This document shows, piece by piece, positions 16,536 to 24,406 of a stretch of 64,000 nt of DNA (positions within the stretch are counted from its first letter, which is position 1; every line of letters starts with the position of its first letter). The notes under the pieces were generated by a model. That model saw only the letters and a program-made list of their open reading frames with translations, was not told where the DNA came from and searched no databases. The stretch is taken from positions 1 through 64,000 of IMG/VR virus record IMGVR_UViG_3300020421_001669. One strand, given 5' to 3'. This stretch comes from a virus. Both the position numbers and the translations under genes were made by a program.

Positions 16536-17113
16536 TTGAACCTTATGAAGTTTATAAACTATACCTAGCGATTAAACTTCATTTCACTACTAAGTCATAT
16601 GATGTAGTGAAGTATAAGGGTAAGGTTAGAGTAAAACCAGAGACTTTTCGTAAAAGAAAAGATATGGTATCTATAAAGAAACTTGCCAGAGACTATAAAC
16701 GCGAGGAAATAATAGATTTTTTAGTTGCTAATTTTGTATCTGGAGAACGATGGGGTGGATTGTTTGATATACAGGCATCCAAGAGATACGAGGATTGGAA
16801 GATAAAAAAGAATCAGAGAGAATATCTCTTCAAAAGAGATGTCTCAAAGATACTACTAGAGATGGAAAAACAAAAAGTTGACGCTTTTTTTGAAAAAAAT
16901 GGAAAACAGGGCTTGACTTTTCGTCTGTACTTTGGTAGAATGATCGAAATTGAAACTCTTGTTATATTAGATAAGATTTTCGATTTTGTAGAAGAAACGG
17001 ATGATATTTTACTAGAAGATGTTGTACTGCTAGTTAAAAAATATCGACCTTTCATAAGGGTGACCGACTCAATGAAGGAAGTCGCCAAAACACTTACTCA
17101 AAAACCTGTATAA
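16532..17113 (+). CDS. 59: gp59-like helicase loader
   Basis: A 193-residue basic protein related to T4 gp59 (217 residues). The opening YEVYKLYLAIKLHFTT and the KYKGKVRV segment match the N-terminal DNA-binding domain of the family, and the C-terminal half is helical. gp59 binds fork DNA and gp32 and loads the replicative helicase gp41. Neighbours are gp33 upstream and gp32 downstream, as in T4. Start ATG 16532 overlaps the previous stop. Confidence 0.8.
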   Translation: MIEPYEVYKLYLAIKLHFTTKSYDVVKYKGKVRVKPETFRKRKDMVSIKKLARDYKREEIIDFLVANFVSGERWGGLFDIQASKRYEDWKIKKNQREYLFKRDVSKILLEMEKQKVDAFFEKNGKQGLTFRLYFGRMIEIETLVILDKIFDFVEETDDILLEDVVLLVKKYRPFIRVTDSMKEVAKTLTQKPV

Positions 17114-17128
17114 ATAGGAGTATACATT

Positions 17129-17311
17129 ATGAGTAGGAAACTACGACCTCAGAATGATGAGAAGCGTATACGGAGAGTACCTAGTGAAGATAAGACTAGG
17201 CTTGACAAATACAAACATCTCGTGTATAATGAGGAAATCTATGAGTCTGAAGAGTTTTTGGACGCTTTAGATAAAAAAAGTAAAATACAACGCAAACATA
17301 AACCAATATAA
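17129..17311 (+). CDS. Small charged protein between gp59 and gp32
   Basis: A 60-residue, strongly charged protein (many R, K, E and D) with a good GGAG ribosome site before ATG 17129. I do not recognise a family. A near-perfect promoter for gp32 lies inside its reading frame, so this frame does double duty. It may be a small regulator or simply a conserved spacer gene; the tight spacing on both sides supports it being translated. Confidence 0.6.
   Translation: MSRKLRPQNDEKRIRRVPSEDKTRLDKYKHLVYNEEIYESEEFLDALDKKSKIQRKHKPI
17202..17230 (+). promoter_or_regulatory. Sigma-70-type promoter for gp32
   Basis: TTGACA (17202-17207), 17 bases, TATAAT (17225-17230): a full match to the bacterial consensus. 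It lies within the small gene 17129-17311 and about 100 bases before the gp32 start, giving the single-stranded-DNA-binding protein its own transcript that ends at the terminator at 18254. Confidence 0.85.
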
Positions 17312-17328
17312 CGCACAAGGAGAAATAT

Positions 17329-18234
17329 ATGTCGTTTAATACTATAGAAGAGCTACGCAAGTCGCGTGGCAACATGGACACTCTCATGTCACAAGTTGAG
17401 AAGATGTCTACAACCACCACCGAGTCTAATGACGATGGTAGGGAATGGAAACCAACTGTTGACCAAGCTGGCAATGGGTATGCAGTCATCCGATTTTTGC
17501 CCCCAGCAAAAGGTGAAGACCAATATTGGGCACGACTCTGGACTCATGGTTTTCAAGGGCCTACTGGAAAGTGGTACATCGAAAACTCTCTCACAACTCT
17601 AGGACAACAAGACCCTGTTTCAGAATTGAACAGTGAATTGTGGAATAGTGGTGTTGAGTCTAACAAAGACATTGCTCGTAAACAAAAGCGTAGACAGTCT
17701 TTTTACTCCAACATTCTTGTTGTGAAAGACCCATCGAATCCAGAAAATGAAGGTAATGTATACCTTTATCGTTATGGCAAAAAAATCTTCGACAAAATTC
17801 AAGACTTGTTAAAGCCAGAATTTGAAGATGAAACTCCAGTAAATCCTTTTGATTTCTGGGACGGCAGAAACTTCAAACTGAAGATTCGTCAAGTTGAGGG
17901 ATTCCGAAACTATGACAAGTCGGAGTTTGAGTCTGCTCCATCACCAGTAGCTGCTGATGATGAAATTGAGGCAATTTGGGCGAAACAATACTCTCTTGCA
18001 GAGATTGTAGACCCATCTAACTTCAAGTCTTATGAAGACCTTAAATCCAAATTGGATATGGTTCTTCAAGGTGCAAGCAAGGTTCCTACTGCTTCAACTG
18101 TTGCAGCCCAGACAGGCGACATTGAAGATGACTTGTTTGTTAACCAACAATCTGAAACTACGGTAGTCTCCAATGGTTCAGATAGTGATGACGATGCAAT
18201 GTCGTACTTTGCAAAACTTGCTGACGATTCCTAA
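17329..18234 (+). CDS. 32: Single-stranded DNA-binding protein gp32
   Basis: A 301-residue gp32, the same length as in T4. Residues 1-20 are the cooperative-binding basic segment (EELRKSRG), the core holds WKPTVDQAGNGYAVIRFLP and KWYIENSLTTLGQ, then RKQKRRQSFYSNI and YRYGKKIFDKI, and the C-terminal 40 residues are acidic (DSDDDAMS) for contacts with replication proteins. There are no cysteines at all, so the structural zinc site of T4 gp32 is missing; ENSLTTLGQQDP stands where T4 has zinc ligands. A ribosome site (AAGGAG) precedes ATG 17329. Own promoter and strong terminator give a monocistronic unit. Confidence 0.93.
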   Translation: MSFNTIEELRKSRGNMDTLMSQVEKMSTTTTESNDDGREWKPTVDQAGNGYAVIRFLPPAKGEDQYWARLWTHGFQGPTGKWYIENSLTTLGQQDPVSELNSELWNSGVESNKDIARKQKRRQSFYSNILVVKDPSNPENEGNVYLYRYGKKIFDKIQDLLKPEFEDETPVNPFDFWDGRNFKLKIRQVEGFRNYDKSEFESAPSPVAADDEIEAIWAKQYSLAEIVDPSNFKSYEDLKSKLDMVLQGASKVPTASTVAAQTGDIEDDLFVNQQSETTVVSNGSDSDDDAMSYFAKLADDS

Positions 18235-18253
18235 TATCGTTTAAGCGTTTGCG

Positions 18254-18286
18254 AGGGGCGACATAAATAGTGTCGCCCCTTTTTTT
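18254..18286 (+). terminator. Strong rho-independent terminator after gp32
   Basis: AGGGGCGACA (18254-18263) and TGTCGCCCCT (18271-18280) form a perfect 10-bp stem with a 7-base loop, followed by a run of T to 18286. It ends the gp32 transcript. The T run touches the ATG of the next gene at 18287. Confidence 0.92.
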
Positions 18287-19816
18287 ATGGCAGAAATTAT
18301 GGATGGAATTATATTTGGCGGACAATTAGAAGACTTTGCTGGTTCAATACACAAAGAAGATTCTAAAAACATTTCAATGAGAAGGTCTTCTGGTGGTCAC
18401 AAGATTGCCACCTTTTTGAGGCAGAATGGTTATGAAATTGATGTAGTAGATTATGTCCATCGCTGGAAAATAGAACAACTCAAACAATATCTAAAACCAA
18501 TCGCAAAGGATTGTAAGTTCTTTGGATTTGGTTCTACATTCTTTTTAGACAGTCCAGTTGTCAAAGAACTGGTTGCGTGGTTAAAAGAAGAGTATCCTAA
18601 TGTACCGCGTGTCGCTGGTAGTCAAAATGATAGCATGCGTAGTTTGGACATGGATTGGTATGTCTATGGTTATGGTGAAAATGCCATGTTAGAACTACTC
18701 AAACATTTTGATGGTGGGCCAGAACCCATACACTACAATAAAGTAATTAACTGTTATGTAAATTACAAATCATTTCCAAAAGAAGATTTAACAGTATCCT
18801 ATCAAGAAAGAGATTTTGTCAATCCACGCGAAATCATGATGATAGAGTTTGCCCGTGGGTGTAAGTTTAAATGTAAGTTTTGTAGTTTCCCGATACTAGG
18901 TGTTAAGGGGGATTACTCTCGTACAGCACAAAGCGTATATGATGAGATGTCAGAAAACTATGACAAGTGGGGTATAGAACACTATCTTGTTATTGACGAA
19001 ACATTTAATGATAGTTCAGAGAAAATAGAAAAGTTTGCTAATGCAATAGAGAAACTTCCTTTCCAACCAAAGATGACCGCATTTATTCGTGGTGACTTAC
19101 TTGCTTCGCGTCCTAGAGATTGGGACAATCTAATTAAGATGGGAATTACATCTCATTTCTATGGTATTGAAAGTATGAACCACAAGGCAGCTAAATCGGT
19201 TGGTAAGGGGATGAATACTGGTAGGATACAAGATGGTCTATTAGAAGTAAAAGAATACTTTCAGACAAATGCTGGATACTACAAGGGTCTAATATCCTTG
19301 ATTGCTGGTTTGCCTTATGAGACTATTGATAGTTTACGCGAGACAGTTAGATGGTGTTCTGAATACTGGTCTGACCAGAGTTATCATATGAACATATTGA
19401 TGATTAAGTTATTAGGTAAACCATCTCTCAATCATAACTCAGAATTTGATTTGAATTGGAAAGATTACGGTTACAGGGAGTCCCAGTTCCCCAAAGATGA
19501 TATAAAGTGGGATATGAGTATCAATCCGTTCTATAAGTTCCTCTATGAGTATGTGGCGACCTCTGGCGAGTACATTATGTGGGAAAATGACCATACTAAC
19601 ATGTATGATTGTTTTAAATTCTGCGTAGAAGAGTTTAGTCAAGCTAAGTTGAAGAACGCATTAGACCCATTTATGTATGATAAGTTCTTTATTGACCCAA
19701 CTGTAAAGTGGAGTGATTTTGCTACTGAGACACATATGGAAAGGAGAGAATCCCATATCTTAGAACATGTGGATGGATATATTCAGTCTAAACTTAATCT
19801 TGCATCAAGAGTTTAG
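18287..19816 (+). CDS. Radical SAM protein with N-terminal cobalamin-binding-like fold
   Basis: A 509-residue radical SAM protein of the B12-type layout: a Rossmann-like N-terminal region (about residues 1-150) followed by FARGCKFKCKFC, the CxxxCxxC cluster at C192, C196 and C199, then VIDETFND and YGIESMNHKAA, which are typical of this group. The DxHxxG cobalamin signature is not obvious, so the vitamin may not be bound. The substrate is unknown. ATG 18287 directly follows the terminator T run and ATG 18299 is an alternative; neither has a ribosome site outside the hairpin. The 3' end overlaps the convergent tape-measure gene by 23 bases. Confidence 0.85.
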   Translation: MAEIMDGIIFGGQLEDFAGSIHKEDSKNISMRRSSGGHKIATFLRQNGYEIDVVDYVHRWKIEQLKQYLKPIAKDCKFFGFGSTFFLDSPVVKELVAWLKEEYPNVPRVAGSQNDSMRSLDMDWYVYGYGENAMLELLKHFDGGPEPIHYNKVINCYVNYKSFPKEDLTVSYQERDFVNPREIMMIEFARGCKFKCKFCSFPILGVKGDYSRTAQSVYDEMSENYDKWGIEHYLVIDETFNDSSEKIEKFANAIEKLPFQPKMTAFIRGDLLASRPRDWDNLIKMGITSHFYGIESMNHKAAKSVGKGMNTGRIQDGLLEVKEYFQTNAGYYKGLISLIAGLPYETIDSLRETVRWCSEYWSDQSYHMNILMIKLLGKPSLNHNSEFDLNWKDYGYRESQFPKDDIKWDMSINPFYKFLYEYVATSGEYIMWENDHTNMYDCFKFCVEEFSQAKLKNALDPFMYDKFFIDPTVKWSDFATETHMERRESHILEHVDGYIQSKLNLASRV

Positions 19817-21596
19817 TTTCTGGGTCAACCATTTGACTACTGGTATCTCTGTAGACACCAATTTTCTCTACCTTAGTTGCACCGACACCACTTCCTGTAC
19901 TTGGCATGGTTGCAGTTCTTATTTCACTTGCTAATTGATTTTGTGAGGCAGCAGCTGCGTCTGCGCTTCTTCCAAACTCTGCGGCTGAAGCTTCTGAGGT
20001 AGCCATATTAATTGTTGTTGGCCCAGTGGGTGATGTTCCAGCTTGAGTTGATTCAATTGGTGCCATATCAGCAGCTGAAGTTTCAGTGATATTCATTTTT
20101 AAAGTACCATCTGGGTTATGCGTGGCACCATATTGCTCATCCCATGATGCTTGTTTCTTTTCCATTGCCTTAACATTACCACCAGTTAAGCCTGGGTTAT
20201 CCATACTTGGTCTTGGTGGAGCAGTTCCATCACCTTCCATTAATTTCGCCAATTTCTCCTGTACAAAGTCCATTATCATCCCATAGTTTTCTTTATACGC
20301 TGGGAAGTCTCCAACAGCAGCAAGAGATGCGTGGGCATCGTGTGGTCTTGGATCTTCTTCAGTACCAAATGCATCGTTGTATATGTCTCTTGCCAATAAA
20401 CCAGCATCAATAGTAAGTGACCCAGCTACACTTGGAACAAACATACCAGCTGCCTCTGCACCAGCACCAGCAAAGTCTCCTTCAAATAATCGTGAAATTG
20501 CAAATCCTAACCCAGCACCAGCGCCGATAATTGGAATTGCTTTTAATCCAAATTTACCAACATGTTTTGTAAATGATTTTGCCATCATTTTGGGGTCTGG
20601 TTTTGGTAGTTTTGGTTTTTTCATTTTTACATCAACATTATCGTTAGCTGACGCAACTGGAGTTGAATTGATTGTTGAACGGGCATCAATGGTATCTATA
20701 GGTGGAGTATTAACTCTTGGAGCATCTATAGGTTGTTTTGTATTAATGTCGATAACATTACTAGTAGGTGATTTTGGTTGACCAGCAGCATTTAGTGATG
20801 ATGCAACGGATTTACTAGGTGGTTTTGGTAGTTTGCTAGCCAGTGTAGTTACACCTTTGCCAACAGCTTGAAGCGCGGGTTTCAACATATTGTCTAATGT
20901 TTCTGTTAAAATGGGAACACCAGACATTATCTTACCAAGGTTTTTTGTTATTCTTTGACTGAGGTCACCGAACACACCACCCAGTTCTTCTAACGATTCA
21001 TCAACTCTATTTCTTAACGCTTCTGATGCTTCTTCAGCTTTTTCTCCACCACCTAAATTATCAAAAAGACCCATCGCTTGAGCAGCTGCCAATCCTCCGA
21101 GTCCAGCAGCCATTCCACTACTCATGCCGCTTCCTTTTCCTCCGCCCATACCAAGTCTTGCCCTAATAGAATTTTCTGACTCAACTGCTGGCCCAGAAGC
21201 AGCACTCAAACCAGAAGCCATAACTGCGGTGTCTCCTTTTATATCAACTAATACTTTTTCGATATCTTGTAATTGATTTACTACTGGGTCTCTACTAGAA
21301 ACATCTGACAATGTAGATGTGGCTTGTGATGCTGATACTCCTGTTCCTGCTGATGATATTCCACCACCCATTCCAGCACCAGCAAATTTTCTTTGTCCGC
21401 CACCACCGATTCCACCAGCCTCTCCAGGCGCGTTTATTGGTTCTGGAGCACCAAATACAGCATCTCCTATTCCATATCCTAAAGCAGTACCACCGACTTG
21501 TCTTCCAAAACCTCCAGATGCTCTAACGCCAGATTGGGCTACTCCTTTGCCGCCTCCCAAGAGTTTTTGACCAAATCTAGTAAAAAATCCTATCAA
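19794..21596 (-). CDS. Tape-measure-like tail protein
   Basis: A 600-residue protein, close in length to T4 gp29 (590). Residues 1-80 are glycine- and alanine-rich, residues 95-125 have a helical segment, and a hydrophobic glycine-rich stretch (PIIGAGAGLGFAI) lies near residues 355-367, as in many tape measures. The start is TTG at 21596, eight bases after GGAGA; no ATG is available in frame. It is placed immediately downstream of two gp26-type genes and a frameshift extension, the position of the tape measure in G/GT-type tail modules. Tape-measure identity rests on context, length and composition rather than a recognised domain. Confidence 0.6.
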   Translation of the reverse strand: MIGFFTRFGQKLLGGGKGVAQSGVRASGGFGRQVGGTALGYGIGDAVFGAPEPINAPGEAGGIGGGGQRKFAGAGMGGGISSAGTGVSASQATSTLSDVSSRDPVVNQLQDIEKVLVDIKGDTAVMASGLSAASGPAVESENSIRARLGMGGGKGSGMSSGMAAGLGGLAAAQAMGLFDNLGGGEKAEEASEALRNRVDESLEELGGVFGDLSQRITKNLGKIMSGVPILTETLDNMLKPALQAVGKGVTTLASKLPKPPSKSVASSLNAAGQPKSPTSNVIDINTKQPIDAPRVNTPPIDTIDARSTINSTPVASANDNVDVKMKKPKLPKPDPKMMAKSFTKHVGKFGLKAIPIIGAGAGLGFAISRLFEGDFAGAGAEAAGMFVPSVAGSLTIDAGLLARDIYNDAFGTEEDPRPHDAHASLAAVGDFPAYKENYGMIMDFVQEKLAKLMEGDGTAPPRPSMDNPGLTGGNVKAMEKKQASWDEQYGATHNPDGTLKMNITETSAADMAPIESTQAGTSPTGPTTINMATSEASAAEFGRSADAAAASQNQLASEIRTATMPSTGSGVGATKVEKIGVYRDTSSQMVDPETKLLMQD

Positions 21597-21597
21597 C

Positions 21598-21795
21598 TTA
21601 ATTTCTCCATTTATTAGACTTCATATCGTCTGCTTTTTTCTTTAAATGTTGGACTAACATTGATATATACACTTGCCTTTCCCACGGAACCCAACTCTCT
21701 ATTTCTGTTAAACTATATTTATGTTCTTGCATAAGTAGAAAGTTCGTTTTAAAGTAATTTTCTAAATTCTCATGAAAAAGGCTTATCCGAAAAAA
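21598..21795 (-). CDS. -1 frameshift extension of the gp26-type protein (GT-like)
   Basis: In the -1 frame after the slippery heptamer, 63 codons are open from 21789 to a TAA at 21600-21598, two bases before the tape-measure start. The peptide contains MQEHKYSLTEIESWVPWERQ and continues with a helical, lysine-rich end, a style typical of the T part of GT tail chaperones. There is no well-placed independent start: the only in-frame ATG upstream of the conserved part is internal (LLMQEHKY). The natural reading is a 295-residue fusion made by frameshifting. If made separately from that internal ATG it would be about 44 residues. Confidence 0.7.
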   Translation of the reverse strand, partial: FFRISLFHENLENYFKTNFLLMQEHKYSLTEIESWVPWERQVYISMLVQHLKKKADDMKSNKWRN

Positions 21796-22484
21796 TCGTA
21801 ATACCCATTCAAAAAGGTTTTGTTATTCTTTTCGCATTTCGGACAACTATATTCAATCTCGCTTTCTATCACGGGCATTGACTCAAAAAACTTTTTAAAT
21901 GCCTTGAATTGTTCTGAAGTAAGGTTATCAATAAATTCTTCCTTATCTTCTGGACTCAAATCTTCAGATTCAATGATACTGTCTCCAGCAAATATTTTGT
22001 CAATACATAGTTCCGCGACCTTAAATACATCCCCTTCTGTTTCTGACTTACCTAACATCATCATTTCTTTTACATTTGGATATCTCATTTCAACTAATAC
22101 ATCCTCAGAAAGTCTTACTTCTTTTTCATGACCTTCTGTTTCATGTAATTTAAAATTACCCAAATCAATAGTGATGTCGATAGCATTTTCACAATGACCG
22201 CAGGCTAGTCTCGCCTCTACTGTTTCTGATATTGAAACCTTCCTTAGATTTAAAAAGATATTTTGCATATCAAACACTGGAAGTTCATCTCCAGAAATTT
22301 CACCAAATGAACAGTTCGTGATAATTTGTTGAGTAGCCTTTATCATCTCATCTATATCTTTGGTTTCGTTTGCTAATATAAGCAGTTTCTCCTCTTTAAC
22401 TAGGAAAGGTCTGAATTTTACACTCTTATTAAGAGAGTGTACGCGAACATCTATCAGAGGATGTTCTGTCTGTGGTAGTGCCAT
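21783..22484 (-). CDS. 26: gp26-type baseplate/tail-chaperone protein, copy B
   Basis: A 233-residue protein of the T4 base plate protein family (gp26, PF12322 type). I choose ATG 22484 (MALPQTEHPL) because it aligns with copy A and follows GGAGG. Two CxxC pairs (ACGHCEN near residue 95 and SCPKCEK near residue 219) suggest a zinc-ribbon-like element. The last codons TTT TTC GGA TAA contain the slippery heptamer that leads to the extension at 21598. It lies between its paralogue and the tape measure, so a role as tail-assembly chaperone is likely. Confidence 0.75.
   Translation of the reverse strand: MALPQTEHPLIDVRVHSLNKSVKFRPFLVKEEKLLILANETKDIDEMIKATQQIITNCSFGEISGDELPVFDMQNIFLNLRKVSISETVEARLACGHCENAIDITIDLGNFKLHETEGHEKEVRLSEDVLVEMRYPNVKEMMMLGKSETEGDVFKVAELCIDKIFAGDSIIESEDLSPEDKEEFIDNLTSEQFKAFKKFFESMPVIESEIEYSCPKCEKNNKTFLNGYYDFFG
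21789..21795 (-). promoter_or_regulatory. Slippery heptamer T TTT TTC for -1 frameshift
   Basis: Read on the minus strand, bases 21795 to 21789 are T TTT TTC in the zero frame of the gp26-type gene, the X XXY YYZ form. Slipping back one base keeps two Phe codons and enters the open frame beginning CGG ATA AGC. The zero-frame stop follows one codon later. No strong hairpin or upstream Shine-Dalgarno stimulator is obvious nearby. Confidence 0.7.
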
Positions 22485-22498
22485 ATTATCCTCCAAAC

Positions 22499-23182
22499 CT
22501 ATTCCGAAAACGACATATATCCATTCATTATATTGACATTTGTCGCTTCGCACTTTTCACAATTAAAAAATACTTCATTTTCAATAACTGGGATTGTCGC
22601 AAAAAATAAATTAATTTTTGCAAACTCATCTTTTGTTAAATTGTCAATGAACTCTTCTTTTTCTTCTAAGGTGGCATCTGATATTATTTCGCCACCATAC
22701 TCTACTTTATCGATACACAAAGCAGCTATATCGAAAAAATCTATTTGATTGTTTTTTTGTTCTGTTAGTACCATTGATGCGGTGGGATACTTCATTGATA
22801 TTCTCAATTCATCGCGTATAGTTATGATATTTGTATGTTCTTTAACAACCTTCATTTTAAAGTTGTCCATATCAACAGCTATTTGATTCTCTTCACCGCA
22901 CTCGTTACAGAAAATTAGATATTCTGGTGCATCTACATTTGATATTTTTTGCAATTGAATCCAGATATTTTGGGTATCAAAAATAGGTAAAGTAGTCGCA
23001 TCTACTTCACCCAAAGAACAATTTGTTATGCACTGAGATATATTCTTGATAAGTGTTTGTGGGTCATCTATGGACTCAAACAATCTTTCTTCTTTTACCA
23101 AGAATGGTCTAAAAGGTATTTCTTTATCTAAAGCATAAACATAAATGTTTGTCAAAGGATATTCCGCCTTTGGTAAAACCAT
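22499..23182 (-). CDS. 26: gp26-type baseplate/tail-chaperone protein, copy A
   Basis: A 227-residue paralogue of the next gene, alike throughout: MVLPKAEYPL against MALPQTEHPL, FRPFLVKEE in both, KEEFIDNLT in both, NGYMSFSE against NGYYDFFG at the end. Cysteine pairs FCNECGE and NCEKCEA match those of copy B. A GGAGG site precedes ATG 23182. Unlike copy B, its final codons read TCG TTT TCG GAA TAG and contain no slippery heptamer. The pair is most simply a tandem duplication. Confidence 0.75.
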   Translation of the reverse strand: MVLPKAEYPLTNIYVYALDKEIPFRPFLVKEERLFESIDDPQTLIKNISQCITNCSLGEVDATTLPIFDTQNIWIQLQKISNVDAPEYLIFCNECGEENQIAVDMDNFKMKVVKEHTNIITIRDELRISMKYPTASMVLTEQKNNQIDFFDIAALCIDKVEYGGEIISDATLEEKEEFIDNLTKDEFAKINLFFATIPVIENEVFFNCEKCEATNVNIMNGYMSFSE

Positions 23183-23199
23183 TACAAACCTCCAAAATT

Positions 23200-23832
23200 T
23201 TAATCAAGCCAATCGTTAATACTATTTGCTACCTTGTTGTTTATAGCATTTCTAATACTTCCCTTACGGAAGTTAAATATACCAAACAATCTTTCTGCCT
23301 CACCAGCTGAAACTCCCCTAGAAGTCCATCTTCTAAAGGCAAATGTTACATTAACTCTCACAATACCCTCAGCACTTTGACCCATTGGTAGAATGTTCAT
23401 AAGTCTTGGAAATGCATCATATAGTTTCCATCGCGTGACTCTGTTGTCTTCTCTATCTAGGGTGTAAACTTCTACTGAACCAGTGTAATCTTCTGGAAAT
23501 GCCACTTCTTTGGATAGTGGGTCTGCAATGAGAGTCATCCAATTTTCAAAGTAGGTTCTTGCGTCCCAGTTATCGTCACAGAAAAATGTAAACGCTGCTG
23601 TATCACCAAAGTATTCTATACCATGCGCTCTTTGTTCTGTCCAGTGAGATATTTTTGTAGGTGTCCACATAATTTGCAGGCCTGGTATTTGTGCTTCCTC
23701 GCACAATAATGATACTTCTCTATCAGTCAAGAAATTAGCAGGACTGTTAATTAGTACCTCAAATCTATTTGACCTTGCGAGGTCATTCTTTCTGACTTTA
23801 GATATGAAGTCATTTGTTTTAAAATATGCCAT
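23200..23832 (-). CDS. 54: Tail-tube-family protein, probably baseplate tube initiator gp54
   Basis: A 210-residue protein opening with FISKVRKNDLARSNRFEVLI, the pattern of the T4 gp19/gp54 tube family, and with IPGLQIMWTP and YTGSVEVYTLDRE further on, both typical. The main tube gene gp19 normally follows gp18, which lies at the right end of this window, so this copy among baseplate genes is more likely gp54, the protein that starts tube polymerisation on the gp48 cap. It is shorter than T4 gp54 (320 residues), so the assignment within the family is uncertain. Start overlaps the previous stop (TAATG). Confidence 0.7.
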   Translation of the reverse strand: MAYFKTNDFISKVRKNDLARSNRFEVLINSPANFLTDREVSLLCEEAQIPGLQIMWTPTKISHWTEQRAHGIEYFGDTAAFTFFCDDNWDARTYFENWMTLIADPLSKEVAFPEDYTGSVEVYTLDREDNRVTRWKLYDAFPRLMNILPMGQSAEGIVRVNVTFAFRRWTSRGVSAGEAERLFGIFNFRKGSIRNAINNKVANSINDWLD

Positions 23833-24401
23833 TAAATCATGCTCCTAGACTTTTGGAATACGGTATTCTTGTTAACATTAAAATCTTCTACTGGCAAAAA
23901 TATTGCGCCTTTCCAATCTTGTGGATTGATTTCATAAAACCTTGACCTCATCTGTCTGGTTAAGTATCTTTTGACACATGGTTTTACTTCTGGGAATGTT
24001 GCTGAATTAGATAACAGGTTCCAGTTATATCTCATGGTTGTTTTGTCATCTATTCCCCTGTCGTTTACTGTTTCCATGAGTTTGCCTAATAACTGCGCTC
24101 TCATCATATAAGGTAGATAATGCAAATTCAATCCCCAGAATCCATCATTGGTTGGTTCAAAGGGGAGACACAAAGGAAACGCATCAAAGTACGGTAATTT
24201 TTCTTTGTGTTTAGCATCATATCTAAACATGTACATAGAACCAATTTCAAATTGACTTACTATCTTTCCTATGTCAGATGATATAGCGCTGGACGGACTG
24301 TTTACGCCACGCATAATCTGCCTTACTTGGTTCATGTACCAATTAAATGACTTTCTTCCAGAGTCGGAGTTGGGTCTTATTTGTAGAAATGGATTTGCCA
24401 T
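23832..24401 (-). CDS. Virion-associated protein next to gp4, possibly gp2-like
   Basis: A 189-residue protein with aromatic-rich central motifs (MYMFRYDAKHKEKLPYFD and GFWGLNLHYLPY), a pattern I associate with conserved proteins of T4-like marine phages. It lies just downstream of gp4, and in T4 gene 2 (DNA end protector, added to filled heads) is the neighbour of gene 4. That context makes gp2 a reasonable guess, but I cannot confirm it from sequence. Five bases separate it from gp4. Confidence 0.45.
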   Translation of the reverse strand: MANPFLQIRPNSDSGRKSFNWYMNQVRQIMRGVNSPSSAISSDIGKIVSQFEIGSMYMFRYDAKHKEKLPYFDAFPLCLPFEPTNDGFWGLNLHYLPYMMRAQLLGKLMETVNDRGIDDKTTMRYNWNLLSNSATFPEVKPCVKRYLTRQMRSRFYEINPQDWKGAIFLPVEDFNVNKNTVFQKSRSMI

Positions 24402-24406
24402 AGCGA

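Noticed and set aside
16913-16941. Sigma-70-like pair TTGACT and TAGAAT, 17 bases apart
   Set aside because: Lies in the middle of gp59; the -10 match is weaker than the other promoters and no gene starts soon after it.
17109-17116. TATAAATA as a late promoter for the small gene at 17129
   Set aside because: It contains the gp59 stop codon and is directly followed by the ribosome site, so a transcript from it would lack that site; coincidence with stop-codon context is likely.
20377-20781. 134-codon plus-strand frame opposite the tape-measure gene
   Set aside because: Reverse reading of Gly/Ala-rich codons; no supporting context.
21716-21723. CATAAATA on the minus strand as a late promoter for the tape measure
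   Set aside because: It lies inside the frameshift extension and about 120 bases from the start; it may be chance in a lysine- and tyrosine-coding stretch.
22485-22553. Longer N-terminus for gp26-type copy B from 22553
   Set aside because: The extra 23 residues overlap copy A's end and do not match the paralogue; ATG 22484 has GGAGG and aligns exactly.
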